Assembly (NCBI GenBank): GCA_027623655.1
Contig: JAQBVG010000003.1
Location: 1 to 55,101 of the forward strand
DNA length: 55,101 bases
Source of the DNA: Chloroflexota bacterium
GTDB lineage: Bacteria > Chloroflexota > Dehalococcoidia > Lucifugimonadales > Lucifugimonadaceae
Direction: 5' to 3'
Under the pieces are notes generated by a model, which was not told where the DNA came from, searched no databases, and saw only the letters and a list, made by a program, of their open reading frames with translations. Shown here piece after piece: positions 11,819 through 21,398 of the stretch (position 1 is its first letter; each line of letters starts with the position of its first letter). The position numbers were made by a program, and so were the translations under genes.

Positions 11819-13960
11819 TTGAAATTTCCGTTCATCGCGTTTGACTCTGGCCGGATAGCAATTCTGTCGGCCGTGATCGTTGCAGCCGTCTTCGTGGTGA
11901 GTGCCTGCCAGAACGAAACGGTGTCGCCAGCCGTTACCCCTGCTGAGGTCGCGAGCGCAACTCCTCTTTCAGATACAGCAACAGCCACGATTGAGCCGCA
12001 GGCGACCATTATCAGCCCCGGCAAAACGCCCGAGCCGACCACAGCACCTCCGACCACGGATCCGGGCCCGGTTGCCACGCCAACTTCTACGGCAATTCCA
12101 GTTCCAGCGAGCCCAAAAGCAACTGCGACACCTGTTTCAACCTCAACTCCAGGAACTTCGAGCGGCTCCTCGTCCGCGATCAACCACACGCCGACGCCAG
12201 AACCTGAATTTGTACCAATCCCCAGGGAACCCGATATCCCTGTTCCACCAGATCGCGATCTGCAGGATCTGGGCCGACGGCTCGTCAAAGGCTACGTGGA
12301 ACCCCCGCCGATAACCGCCTCCGAGCCGCTTGTCGTCGGACAGAAGGTCGATTTCTGGGTGTCTCGGGACAACGGAAGTGTCCTGGTTAGCGGCCAGGTC
12401 GCCTATGTGTCAGAGCATGCGTACTGGGTTTTCGAAAACGCCTATGTCCCTGACCATGCCGATATTCAGCAAGCTGCCGAAGATTTCGAAACCATCGTGT
12501 GGCCTGCTGTAACCGGTGTATTCGGCACTCCACTTGCACCCGGCATCGACGGGGATGATCGGATAGTCGTCTTCCACAGCGTTCTGCGTTCAGGCGTGGC
12601 AGGTTACTTTTCATCGGCCGATTCATACGCACGACAGATATTGCCGTTCTCCAATCAACGGGAAGCACTCTACATGTCGGCCAATCGTATCGATCTGACT
12701 TCCTCGGAGTACCTGAGTGTGATCGCCCACGAGTTGCAGCACGCCACTCATTTTGCGACCGACTCAAGTGAAGATTCGTGGGTGAACGAGGGTCTATCGG
12801 AAGTTGCCGCCGAAATAGCCGGATTCGCCCGAACAGCCGTTTCTGCATTCGTTCGAGCACCATCGACGTCGCTGACCGCCTGGGCTCAGGAAATCACAAC
12901 GTCGACCGCAAACTACGGCGCGGCAAACTTGTTCTTTGATTTTCTTGCCACCCACTACGGCGGAAACGAAATGCTGGCAGCAGTCGCAAGAAACCAGGAA
13001 GACGGAATAGCCTCCATCGGCAGTGCCCTGCGCGAACAGGGTTTCGACGTGACGGCAAACGACGTCTATCGCGACTGGATCATCGCTAACTACTTGACTG
13101 CAGATGAAGGTCCGTACTCTTACAGGGATCGCATGACGACTCCTGTCCGAAACATATACAAAAGGGCACCCGACAGGGTCTCAGGTACGGTGAAGGGCTA
13201 TGCAGCCGACTACTACGTCACGTCGACCGGTTCTGGCCGAATGTCGATCGAATTCCAGGGCGAGCCGGGAACGTCGCTGCTCAGTGCCCCGCCACATTCC
13301 GGGGAGTCGTGCTGGTGGTCTAGCCATGGCGATTCCATCGATTCGACACTGACGAGGTCGGTCGATCTCACGGAGGTCGAAAACGCCACGCTACGCTACT
13401 GGACAATCTACGAAATCGAAGAGTTCTGGGACTACGCGTACGTGATGGTCTCGGCTGACGCCGGGTTGACTTGGGACATCCTGGACACCGTTCGGGCAAC
13501 AACGTCGGACCCTAACGGCAACGCATATGGGGCTGGTCTTACGGGGAAAAGCCCCGGATGGGTACAGGATTCGGTTGATCTCTCGAACTACTCGGGTCAA
13601 AGGATCTTATTGCGATTTGAATACATTACCGACGATGCAGTCTTTTCCAGGGGTGCCTGCTTCGACGACTTTGAAATACCTGAAATAAACTGGTCAGACG
13701 ACACGTCTGATAACGGCGACTGGATAACGAACGGATTCGCACTGGTCGCCGAAACCGTACCGACCCAGTACATGGTCCAGGTTATCCACGAGAAGTCCCT
13801 CGGCGATCCGGTCGTTTACGAACTCCCGGTCGATGCCTCGGCAAGCGGCGTCCTGGTTCTCGACGAAATTGGTGGGGGTGATCTGGTAATCGTTGTGGTC
13901 AGCGCCGTCACACGCCACACGACAACATCAACGGAATACACTCTCGGCATTAATCCATAA
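11819..13960 (+). CDS. Secreted zinc metalloprotease lipoprotein (HExxH, immune inhibitor A-like C-terminus)
   Basis: This 713-residue predicted lipoprotein (lipobox VSAC, Cys30) has a long Thr/Pro linker (about 31-130), then a gluzincin-like catalytic region: VIAHELQHATHF with His304 and His308 as zinc ligands and WVNEGLSE downstream supplying a Glu ligand. The C-terminal part (SCWWSSHGDSIDSTL, WDYAYVMVS) resembles the beta-sandwich region of immune inhibitor A-type M6 proteases. It probably degrades protein outside the membrane. The TTG start abuts the pth stop with no gap. Substrates are unknown; assignment to M6 or an M30-like group is uncertain. Confidence 0.8.
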   Translation: MKFPFIAFDSGRIAILSAVIVAAVFVVSACQNETVSPAVTPAEVASATPLSDTATATIEPQATIISPGKTPEPTTAPPTTDPGPVATPTSTAIPVPASPKATATPVSTSTPGTSSGSSSAINHTPTPEPEFVPIPREPDIPVPPDRDLQDLGRRLVKGYVEPPPITASEPLVVGQKVDFWVSRDNGSVLVSGQVAYVSEHAYWVFENAYVPDHADIQQAAEDFETIVWPAVTGVFGTPLAPGIDGDDRIVVFHSVLRSGVAGYFSSADSYARQILPFSNQREALYMSANRIDLTSSEYLSVIAHELQHATHFATDSSEDSWVNEGLSEVAAEIAGFARTAVSAFVRAPSTSLTAWAQEITTSTANYGAANLFFDFLATHYGGNEMLAAVARNQEDGIASIGSALREQGFDVTANDVYRDWIIANYLTADEGPYSYRDRMTTPVRNIYKRAPDRVSGTVKGYAADYYVTSTGSGRMSIEFQGEPGTSLLSAPPHSGESCWWSSHGDSIDSTLTRSVDLTEVENATLRYWTIYEIEEFWDYAYVMVSADAGLTWDILDTVRATTSDPNGNAYGAGLTGKSPGWVQDSVDLSNYSGQRILLRFEYITDDAVFSRGACFDDFEIPEINWSDDTSDNGDWITNGFALVAETVPTQYMVQVIHEKSLGDPVVYELPVDASASGVLVLDEIGGGDLVIVVVSAVTRHTTTSTEYTLGINP

Positions 13961-14018
13961 CACCGTGCGTGGTTCTTCGGCAGGCGGCCCGGAAACTGCG
14001 AGCAAAACAGCGCACCAC

Positions 14019-15161
14019 ATGGTAAACCGCGGACCTACATCACCAATACAGCACGGAGAAATTGAAATCAGCAAGCTATTCACCTCCCTCAAGATCCGTG
14101 GCGAAACAATGCCGAACCGAGTATTCGTCTCGCCAATGTGCCAGTACTCAAGCAAAACGGACGGTCTGGCCACAAGTTGGCACATGGTTCATCTCGGAAC
14201 CCGGGCCTCTGGTGGTGCCGGGCTGGTGATGGCCGAAGCGACGGCAGTTCGACCGGAGGGCAGAATCTCCCAGTGGGACCAGGGAATTTGGTCCGATGCA
14301 CATGTCGATGCGATCCGTCCAATTACCGAGTTCATATCCAGCCAGGGGTCGGTACCGGCGATCCAGCTCGCGCACGCGGGTCGCAAGGCCGCCCACGCGG
14401 CGCCCTGGATCGGCACCGGCTATCTTGGAGACGACGGCGAAGGATGGCCTGTGGTCGCACCAAGCCCACTGCCGTACGACGAGAAATCAGGCTTGCCTGA
14501 GGAATTGTCACATCGACAAATTGCCGACATTACACGGGCTTTCGCCGACGCTGCTACACGCTCTGTAGACGCTGGTTACCGCGTAATCGAATTGCATTTT
14601 GCGCACGGTTACCTGGCATGCGAATTCCTGTCGCCGCTGTCGAACCGCCGCGAAGACGAGTACGGAGGCTCACTCGAAAACCGATCAAAATTCGCACTGG
14701 ATACTATAGCCGCGGTCCGTGATGCCATTCCCGAAGAGGTCCCACTGTTCGCCCGAATCTCGACCACGGAATATGTGGACGGCGGCTGGGACCTGGAACA
14801 GTCGGTGCAACTCGCGAAGTGGATGAAAAACGCAGGCGTTGATCTGGTCGATTGTTCGTCCGGCGGCAATTCACCTCAACAGGTCATGCCGTTGGGGCCC
14901 GGATACCAGGTGCCGTTCTCTGCCGAAATCAGGGAACAGACCGGTGTCCTGACCGGCGCTGTCGGACTCATAACGACGGCGGTTCACGCAGAAGCGGTAC
15001 TCGAAAACGGCGAGGCCGACGCTATATTCATCGGGCGGGAGTTGTTGCGAAATCCCTACTGGCCCCTCTACGCGGAAGCGCAGCTCGACGGCAACTCCGA
15101 ATGGCCGGTCCAGTACCGGCGGTCAACCGACAACGGAACATATACGGGGCCGGCTGGGTAA
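14019..15161 (+). CDS. NADH:flavin oxidoreductase, Old Yellow Enzyme (YqjM-like)
   Basis: This FMN-dependent ene-reductase has a TIM-barrel fold. Family motifs: SKLFTSLKIRG at the start, SPMCQYSS, QLAHAGRKA (FMN contact and active-site His), HFAHGYLACEFLSPLSNRR, and the C-terminal DAIFIGRELLRNPYW. The CQYS cysteine is characteristic of the thermophilic-like/YqjM subgroup. The track start at 13893 overlaps the protease gene; ATG 14019 (380 residues) is preferred and still leaves an N-terminal extension of about 20 residues. It could reduce activated alkenes or nitro compounds; substrate unknown. It is convergent with serS. Confidence 0.88.
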   Translation: MVNRGPTSPIQHGEIEISKLFTSLKIRGETMPNRVFVSPMCQYSSKTDGLATSWHMVHLGTRASGGAGLVMAEATAVRPEGRISQWDQGIWSDAHVDAIRPITEFISSQGSVPAIQLAHAGRKAAHAAPWIGTGYLGDDGEGWPVVAPSPLPYDEKSGLPEELSHRQIADITRAFADAATRSVDAGYRVIELHFAHGYLACEFLSPLSNRREDEYGGSLENRSKFALDTIAAVRDAIPEEVPLFARISTTEYVDGGWDLEQSVQLAKWMKNAGVDLVDCSSGGNSPQQVMPLGPGYQVPFSAEIREQTGVLTGAVGLITTAVHAEAVLENGEADAIFIGRELLRNPYWPLYAEAQLDGNSEWPVQYRRSTDNGTYTGPAG

Positions 15162-15301
15162 GTGGGTCGTTGCAGGCAGTGTGCGGCGTGACAATTGTTT
15201 CCATTCGCGGTCGGCCCCCACGCCGGCCGACGACTCCCTTGCCAGGATAATGCCCTGCCGTGACCTCGCGATTCCACGGGCAATACCCGAGAAGCCCAGC
15301 G

Positions 15302-15343
15302 AAAAAACTGCAGAGCCTCCCGTCAGCGTGCGTACGGCACTCT
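15302..15343 (-). terminator. Possible rho-independent terminator of serS
   Basis: Read on the minus strand, bases after the serS stop form an imperfect hairpin (AGAG-tg-CCGT paired with ACGG-gagg-CTCT) followed by a run of six T (A-run 15302-15307 on the plus strand). The position directly downstream of the stop fits a terminator; the stem is weak. Confidence 0.4.
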
Positions 15344-16604
15344 AGAGAGTCTCGATGCGTGCCCAGCCGGTGTACGGAACCAGCACTTCAGGAACTACGA
15401 TCGAGCCATCTTCCTGCAAGCCGTTTTCGATCACGGCGATCCACATCCGGGGCAATGCCAGACCTGATCCGTTGAGCGTATGAGGCAAACGCGTCGAAAC
15501 TCCGGCTTCGGGACGATAGCGGGTGTTGTTTCGCCTGGCCTGGAAATCTGTACAGGTGGAAATTGAGCTGACCTCGAGCCACTCGGCAGACCCCGGCGAC
15601 CAGACCTCGATGTCGTAGGTCTTTGCCGACTGGAATCCGATATCACCGGCGCACAGCTTCAACACGCGGTACGTCAGACCCAACCTTTTGCAGAGCGTCT
15701 CAGCCTCGCCGACCATCTCTTCGAGTACCGCATCGGAGGTCTCCGGCTCAACGAACCGGAACATCTCGACTTTCTCAAACTGATGGACTCGTTTGATTCC
15801 CCGTACGTCACGGCCGGCAGCAGCATGCTCTTTCCGGAAGCTGGGCGTCTGTGCTACGTACTTTAACGGCAGCACCCCCGGATCGATGATCTGGCCCTGG
15901 TGCAGTGCGTTCAATGCAACCTCGGCAGTTGGGATCAACCAGAGATTCGTCTCATCGTCGTGGTAGAGGTTGTCGGCAAACTTCGGCAGGTTGCCCGACC
16001 CCTGCATAGTTTCAGGACGTACCAGTAACGGAGGGTCGATCTCGGTATAGCCATGCTCCTCGGTGTGTACATCGAGCATCCACGCCGCCAGTGCTCGCTG
16101 GAGCCTGGCACCCTTCCCTTTCATCACGTAAAAGCGTGCGCCCGAAATGCTCGCCCCTGCTTCCAGGTCGAGGATTCCCAGTGCAGGTCCGATGTCCCAG
16201 TGCGCACTTCCATACCGGTCAGTCGCGCCATCCGAAGTACGCACGATCACGTTGGACTTTGCATCCAACCCATCGGGAACATCGGCGAGGGGTGTGTTCG
16301 GCAGTGGAAGCACTATCGCGTCGAGCTCGGCCTGCACCCCTTCAAGGTCCGATTCGACGGCCTTGATGCGGTCACCCGTTTCGCGCATTTCGACAATTTC
16401 GTCGGGGGTGGGTTTGCGCTTTTCTTCGCCAATCGCACGGCTCACTGTATTGCGCTCGGCACGGTCGACATCTCGCTGCTGGATCAACGCTTTTCTACTT
16501 GAATCCAGTTCGAGAATCCTGTCGATCGGCGGATTCTCTCCGCGGCGGACCAGTGCGGCTCGAAACTTATCGGGATCTCGGACTATCTGTTCCAGTGAAA
16601 GCAT
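15342..16604 (-). CDS. serS: Seryl-tRNA synthetase
   Basis: SerRS charges tRNA-Ser (one such tRNA lies at 28325) and is also the enzyme that supplies Ser-tRNA-Sec in bacteria that make selenoproteins. The 420-residue product has the N-terminal coiled-coil arm (about 30-110), motif 2 FRKEHAAAGRDVRGIKRVHQF, and motif 3 LNGSGLALPR. It starts at ATG 16604 with the usual MLSLEQIVRDPD. The upstream neighbour lysS ends 86 nt away on the same strand, so the two are probably one transcript. No oddities are seen. Confidence 0.96.
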   Translation of the reverse strand: MLSLEQIVRDPDKFRAALVRRGENPPIDRILELDSSRKALIQQRDVDRAERNTVSRAIGEEKRKPTPDEIVEMRETGDRIKAVESDLEGVQAELDAIVLPLPNTPLADVPDGLDAKSNVIVRTSDGATDRYGSAHWDIGPALGILDLEAGASISGARFYVMKGKGARLQRALAAWMLDVHTEEHGYTEIDPPLLVRPETMQGSGNLPKFADNLYHDDETNLWLIPTAEVALNALHQGQIIDPGVLPLKYVAQTPSFRKEHAAAGRDVRGIKRVHQFEKVEMFRFVEPETSDAVLEEMVGEAETLCKRLGLTYRVLKLCAGDIGFQSAKTYDIEVWSPGSAEWLEVSSISTCTDFQARRNNTRYRPEAGVSTRLPHTLNGSGLALPRMWIAVIENGLQEDGSIVVPEVLVPYTGWARIETL

Positions 16605-16690
16605 GTATCAATTTCTCGAACCAACGGTTTTTTATTCGCGCAGGGCCAGCGGCACGATGTTCTAAAAATATGCGAGGGAAACCAATTAGA

Positions 16691-18250
16691 TCAGACGTTG
16701 CGCATCGCTGGGAATAGCAGGATTTCGCGGATCGATTCTTCCCCGGCCAACAACATCGTCAACCGGTCGACCCCCAAACCTACACCTCCCGTTGGCGGCA
16801 TGCCGTGCTCGATGGCAACGAGAAAGTCCTCGTCCAGCCGGTCAGTCTCGCTATCGTCGAACTCGTCACGCATGCGCTCCTGCTGCTCGAAGCGCTCACG
16901 CTGATCCACCGGGTCGTTTAATTCCGAGAATGCGTTACAAAGCTCGGACCCCACCACGAAACCCTCGAAACGTTCGACGATCCCGGCTGCACCCGGCTTC
17001 TGTTTGGCGAGCGGCGACATCGCTATCGGGTAGTCGATCAGGAAATGCGGTTGAACAAGATGTGGCTCAACTTCGGTTGAAATCACCTTGTCGAGCAACC
17101 GACCCCAGGCCGAGCCTTGCTCAACGTAGATTCCGCGCTCCTGCATCGCCTGCGAAAGCGACTCAACATCCGAGGTCTCGACGAAATCGATTCCTGTGCG
17201 TTTTTTTATTTCTGCTCTCAAGTCCAGTCGGGTCCAAGGCGGCGTGAGATCGATTTCGGGTCTGCGACCTTCTATGGCAGGCAGTATCATCGATCCGGTC
17301 GTTTCCAGTGCAATATGCGAGACCATGTTCTCGACCATCTCCATCACGTCGCTGTAGTCGGCGTAGGCCTGGTAGCTTTCGATGGTCGTAAATTCAGGGT
17401 TGTGATCGTGGTCCAGGCCTTCGTTGCGGAACAATCGGCCAATTTCAAAGACACGCTCGATGCCGCCGACGATCAACTTCTTCAAATAGAGTTCAGTTGC
17501 GATTCTCAGGTAAAGATCCCGGTTCAGCTGGTTATGGTGCGTCTCAAACGGAGTCGCCTGAGCCCCGGCTGCCACCGGCACGAGTATCGGAGTTTCGACC
17601 TCGATAAACCCCAGACCGTGCATGAAACCCCGCATCGACTGAACAACTTTCGAACGAAGAATCGCGTTCTTCATCGCTTTTTCGTTCGAGATCAGGTCGA
17701 GATAACGCTGGCGGAATCGAACTTCCTGGTCCTGGAGACCACCCCACTTATCCGGCAACGGACGCATCGATTTTGTGAGGACGGTGATTTTCGTCGCCTC
17801 AACGCTGATCTCTCCGCGGCGGGTGCGAATCACTGTCCCATCTACGCCGATAATGTCGCCCAGATCGAGCAAATCTATGATCGAGTAGGCTTCATCTCCC
17901 ATCGCGTTCTGTCTGGCGAATATCTGCAGTGAACCATGGCCATCTTTCAGATCAATGAACGATGCCTTTCCCTGCCCACGGCGTGCCATAACGCGACCGG
18001 CAACTCTGAGCGGCTCGGTCTTCAGGTGCTCGGCCGTGTCACTTGAGTCCCCTTCGACGCGCTCGAAAAGTGTTATCGCTTCGACCGTCGTGTGTGTGCG
18101 ATCAAATCTTGGCGGGTAGGGATCGATTCCGAGCGATCTCATTTGAGCCGTTTTACTCAAACGGTCATCAATGAGTTTCTTCTCCCCGGCGGCCGAAACA
18201 ATGCGATTTTGCTGACCTGTGTCTTCCTGTGAATGGTTTTCTGGCGTCAT
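16691..18250 (-). CDS. lysS: Lysyl-tRNA synthetase, class II
   Basis: This 519-residue class II LysRS has an N-terminal OB-fold anticodon-binding domain (VAGRVMARRGQGKASFIDLKDG) and the catalytic domain with motif 2 (FEIGRLFRNEGLDHDHNPEFTT), an AYADYSDVM segment, and motif 3 (GGVGLGVDRLTMLL). The ATG at 18250 is about 60 residues before the first conserved block; ATG further in (for example MRSLGIDPYPPRF) would also give a normal protein. It heads the lysS-serS pair and is divergent from rsmD. Confidence 0.96.
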   Translation of the reverse strand: MTPENHSQEDTGQQNRIVSAAGEKKLIDDRLSKTAQMRSLGIDPYPPRFDRTHTTVEAITLFERVEGDSSDTAEHLKTEPLRVAGRVMARRGQGKASFIDLKDGHGSLQIFARQNAMGDEAYSIIDLLDLGDIIGVDGTVIRTRRGEISVEATKITVLTKSMRPLPDKWGGLQDQEVRFRQRYLDLISNEKAMKNAILRSKVVQSMRGFMHGLGFIEVETPILVPVAAGAQATPFETHHNQLNRDLYLRIATELYLKKLIVGGIERVFEIGRLFRNEGLDHDHNPEFTTIESYQAYADYSDVMEMVENMVSHIALETTGSMILPAIEGRRPEIDLTPPWTRLDLRAEIKKRTGIDFVETSDVESLSQAMQERGIYVEQGSAWGRLLDKVISTEVEPHLVQPHFLIDYPIAMSPLAKQKPGAAGIVERFEGFVVGSELCNAFSELNDPVDQRERFEQQERMRDEFDDSETDRLDEDFLVAIEHGMPPTGGVGLGVDRLTMLLAGEESIREILLFPAMRNV

Positions 18251-18531
18251 TTGTACCGGTGTCGAATCGCTATGCCACGTGGCAGGTTTGAATTTGCTAA
18301 CCCGAAGACCCTGGTCTCCTGAATCTGCTGTCGTACGCGCGTTCCTGGCAAACCCCGTCGTGTGTCCAGACCGTGCGCCTGTCCATTCTAAGGCAGCATG
18401 TGTTTCGATTCAGTACGGGCCAGGTCTTCCTGTTCCAACAAAACGCTTGAAACCGGTAACTCCCCACGATGGTAATTAACCGCGCCGACCATAAATAATC
18501 GGCTTTCACAATCAGATCATCAGGGGATAGC

Positions 18532-19131
18532 GTGCGAGTCGAAGGCGCGATGAGCGGCAGACGCACCGGTTCGTCAGATTTCAGACGAACCTCTACCGGA
18601 ACTTCTCTTCGCCCTACCACCTCGAGGGTACGGTCAGCAATCTTCTCGATGCTGGGACCGGCTGGTCCACGGGGATTACGTGTACTCGACATCTACGCGG
18701 GGACTGGCGCTCTTGGGATCGAGGCGCTGCAACGTGGTGCCGAATCGGCGGTATTTATTGAACAGAACGCACGACAGTGCGAAGAAATAAAAAAGGCTCT
18801 GGAGCGACACAGGTTGAGGATGCTTGGAACGGTTCACAGGGGTGATGCGCTTGTTCTGGTCGGGAGACTGAAAAGCGAATTCGACCTGGTATTTGCCGAC
18901 CCGCCCTACGATCTTGACGAATTCCAGGAGTTGTTCACTCGAATTGACTCAGCCAGGCTGATCGCGAGCGGCGCCATTGCCTTTCTCGAGCATTCGAAAA
19001 TGACCAAATTGCCAGAATCGTTACCTGGTCTTTCGCTTTCGACTCACCGGCGATACGGCGACACTGCCGTGTCGGTCTACAGGGCGCAGGAACAGGGGCG
19101 GGTGCAGGAGCAAGGGCCGGGGGGCCAGTAG
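18532..19131 (+). CDS. rsmD: 16S rRNA (guanine966-N2)-methyltransferase RsmD
   Basis: RsmD methylates G966 of 16S rRNA. The 199-residue product has the family's basic N-terminus with RPTTSRVRSAIFSML, the SAM motif VLDIYAGTGALGIEAL and the catalytic DPPYD typical of N2-guanine and N6-adenine methyltransferases. GTG 18532 follows a good Shine-Dalgarno (AGGGGAT). Its TAG is directly followed by the GTG of coaD, so the rsmD-coaD pair common in bacteria is retained with zero spacing. The last 15 residues (QEQGRVQEQGPGGQ) are a repetitive tail of unclear meaning. Confidence 0.94.
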   Translation: MRVEGAMSGRRTGSSDFRRTSTGTSLRPTTSRVRSAIFSMLGPAGPRGLRVLDIYAGTGALGIEALQRGAESAVFIEQNARQCEEIKKALERHRLRMLGTVHRGDALVLVGRLKSEFDLVFADPPYDLDEFQELFTRIDSARLIASGAIAFLEHSKMTKLPESLPGLSLSTHRRYGDTAVSVYRAQEQGRVQEQGPGGQ

Positions 19132-19620
19132 GTGACAAGGGCTATTTACCCGGGCACATTCGACCCCGTTACCAACGGGCACGTGGACATCGTCGAAAGA
19201 GCGTCGAAAACGGTTGAACACCTGACAGTTGCAGTGGTTCAAGTCTCGACAAAGAGGACCCTGTTCTCTGTTGATGAACGGATAAATATGTTTGCTGAAG
19301 CGGTGGCGCACCTGCCAAACGTTTCGGTGAAGGAGTACTCGGGACTCACGGTCAATTTTGCCCGCGAAGTTGGCGCCAGCGTGATTGTTCGCGGTCTTCG
19401 GATAACGAGCGATTTCGAGTACGAGAGCGAGATGGCACTAATGAACCGCAGGATGGCTGAAGATGTAGAAACAATTTGCCTGTTCAGCGCCCTGGAATAC
19501 CAGATCCTGAGTTCATCGAGAGTGAAGGAAGTGGCAGCACTCGGCGCAAATGTGTCGGCGCTGGTTCCGAAAAACGTATGGGGGCCTCTGGTTGAGAGGC
19601 TCGAAATTAGCAAGTCATGA
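19132..19620 (+). CDS. coaD: Phosphopantetheine adenylyltransferase
   Basis: CoaD transfers AMP from ATP to 4'-phosphopantetheine, the penultimate step of coenzyme A synthesis. The 162-residue product has the nucleotidyltransferase signature YPGTFDPVTNGHVDIV, with TNGH as the HxGH-type motif, and the C-terminal SSSRVKEVA in the place of the usual ISSTxVRE. The GTG start is immediately after the rsmD stop, indicating translational coupling. It is followed by a coiled-coil protein gene 22 nt downstream. Confidence 0.95.
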   Translation: MTRAIYPGTFDPVTNGHVDIVERASKTVEHLTVAVVQVSTKRTLFSVDERINMFAEAVAHLPNVSVKEYSGLTVNFAREVGASVIVRGLRITSDFEYESEMALMNRRMAEDVETICLFSALEYQILSSSRVKEVAALGANVSALVPKNVWGPLVERLEISKS

Positions 19621-19642
19621 TCGGCACACACGGAGGAACGTA

Positions 19643-20236
19643 ATGACACTTATGTCGCAGCTCGAAGACCTGGAAGCGATGGTCGCCGGGGGTCGAGTAC
19701 CCGGAACGGCCCGAACGCTGGTGAATCTTGAAAAGATCACCGCAATCATCAAAGACATGAAGGGCGATCTACCGACCCAGATGAACGAGGCCGAGGGCAT
19801 CGTTCGACAGAAGGACGCGATCATCAAGCAGGCCGAACTGGAAGCCCGCAGGATCCGCGCCTACGCTGACGAAGAAGCCACGACCATTCGGCAGCTGGCA
19901 GAGGAGCAGTCGAACACACTGCTTACCACCTCGCAGGCAGAGTCCCGCAAGATGGTCGAAGCCACCGAGATCACACGACTGGCGAACGAGAACGCACTCG
20001 ACATCCAGGGCGACGCAGAGAAGCGCGCATCCAGGATAATCGACGATGCCGAGAACCGTGTGAACGGCATTCTGAACGAAGCCGAAACCCAGGCGGATCA
20101 ACGTCGCAGGGGCGCTGACAACTACGCTCGAGAGGTGCTGTTCACGCTCGAAGAGCGAATTGCCGACACACTTGGCCAGGTCCGCGGTGGCATAGATCTA
20201 CTTGACGCCCGCCCAACGGCGATAGTCGCCGACTAG
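19643..20236 (+). CDS. Long coiled-coil protein (DivIVA / ATP synthase b-subunit-like), function unknown
   Basis: This is a 197-residue, highly charged, Ala/Glu-rich helical protein. Residues about 50-175 form a continuous heptad-like coil (for example ESRKMVEATEITRLANENA). The track start at 19550 runs into coaD; ATG 19643 has a strong Shine-Dalgarno (GGAGGAACGTA). It ends the rsmD-coaD unit and is followed by a clear terminator. Similar short coils are often annotated as DivIVA-like or F0 subunit B-like in related genomes; there is no membrane segment here, so a cytoplasmic scaffold role is more likely. Function not assigned. Confidence 0.75.
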   Translation: MTLMSQLEDLEAMVAGGRVPGTARTLVNLEKITAIIKDMKGDLPTQMNEAEGIVRQKDAIIKQAELEARRIRAYADEEATTIRQLAEEQSNTLLTTSQAESRKMVEATEITRLANENALDIQGDAEKRASRIIDDAENRVNGILNEAETQADQRRRGADNYAREVLFTLEERIADTLGQVRGGIDLLDARPTAIVAD

Positions 20237-20287
20237 TTACTACCCTGGTCGCAATCGCGATCTCTACAGGTACAAAGTGTCGCTGAG

Positions 20288-20312
20288 AGCCCGCCGGAAA
20301 CGGCGGGCTTTT
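20288..20312 (+). terminator. Strong rho-independent terminator of the rsmD-coaD operon
   Basis: AGCCCGCCG (20288-20296) pairs perfectly over 9 bp with CGGCGGGCT (20301-20309) around a GAAA tetraloop, followed by T residues. It lies 52 nt after the coiled-coil gene stop. Confidence 0.9.
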
Positions 20313-20438
20313 CCGCGTTCCTGTTTTCGTCTCGGCACGTTGCGCGAAGCGTAAAAAGTCATGAATCGAATCCGCCCGGGAACGACGGGAACGCACATGG
20401 CTGCGGGGAATAGCTGTGAATCGCAGTCTCTCGTGAAA

Positions 20439-21282
20439 TCACCGCACTACTGCTCGCTCAAGGACCTTGCGGTTACGAAGCATCCATGCACATGACCGTG
20501 CTCGCCATGCCAGCCCCCACACCGCCTCACGATTGGCAGAGTCAGGTGTAACTCCTGCCTCATCAGCCTGAAACGCGGTGTCGTGCACGACGAATTCGAT
20601 CATGGCGTCGAAAAATCCACGTCGCTGAGATTTCGAAAGACCATATGAGTCGATCATCCCCCAAGCTGATCTGCCCGATCACGCAAAGACGGCAATCCCT
20701 CGATCTCGGCTATATCGTCGCTGAAGAGTCTCACGTTCAGCCAGGCCGCCTGCGCCAGTTCGACCAGCGGATCGATCGGCCCGGCATACTCCCAGTCGAT
20801 CAGTCCAATCGGTACGCCACCCTGTGAAACAATGTTCCAGGGGGCAAAGTCACAGTGACTGACAATCTGGTGCGGACCGCCAAGAGCGCGCCCGAAAAAC
20901 GGAGGCCAAACGGCATCGGCTGGCTGCACAAACGTCGACGAGGCATCGTGCAGTTCACGCAACATTTTGCCAAGCACAACGAACGCGTCTGACGCCCACG
21001 GCCGTGGGTTAATCACTTCACCCGCGATGTAACCGAGTGTCTCTCGACCGTCATCGGCAAACCCGGTTCCCACTACCTCTGGAGCGGCAGAGAAACCGAC
21101 ACGTGCAAGATGTCGAAGGAAGGAATGGACCGATGCTGCCCAGGGTCCGGTCTCCCGCAAAACAAGGTTCCGCGCCGGTACACCGTCGAGCGGTCTTCAC
21201 TGTCGAGCCAGGCTCGGCGCATCGGTTCACTAAGCGGGATGTCGGCTTCTCCGTCGTTCATGCGGAAATATATATCACCCAA
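20439..21282 (-). pseudogene. Aminoglycoside phosphotransferase-family gene broken by two frameshifts
   Basis: Three minus-strand ORFs together make one phosphotransferase. ORF 21073-21282 holds the N-terminus; ORF 20654-21160 the core, with TGPWAASVHSFLRHL, HCDFAPWN (catalytic loop) and IDWEYAGP (metal-binding DFG-like motif); ORF 20439-20657 the C-terminal helices (FFDAMIEFVVHDTAF). The breaks are near 21168-21178 and at a run of five C (20658-20662, plus strand). In each case adding one base restores the family pattern. Two independent breaks point to a pseudogene, unless the assembly carries indel errors. The intact family would phosphorylate a small molecule, not necessarily a drug. An intact relative lies just upstream (21399-22352). 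Confidence 0.75.
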
Positions 21283-21398
21283 CTTGCCGCAAATCGGAGC
21301 AGGCTTGAGCGGAAACGCTGGTCATTTTGCTCGTTTTTGTTCGCGTTGCGTTCGGGACAATATCGTCACCGTTTGAACGAACAGCACTGCCGTTGGAG

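Noticed and set aside
17117-17932. 271-aa plus-strand ORF opposite lysS
   Set aside because: Antisense to conserved lysS motifs; no independent support.
20258-20330. A small RNA or riboswitch after the coiled-coil gene
   Set aside because: The only structure is a simple terminator hairpin with a GAAA loop.
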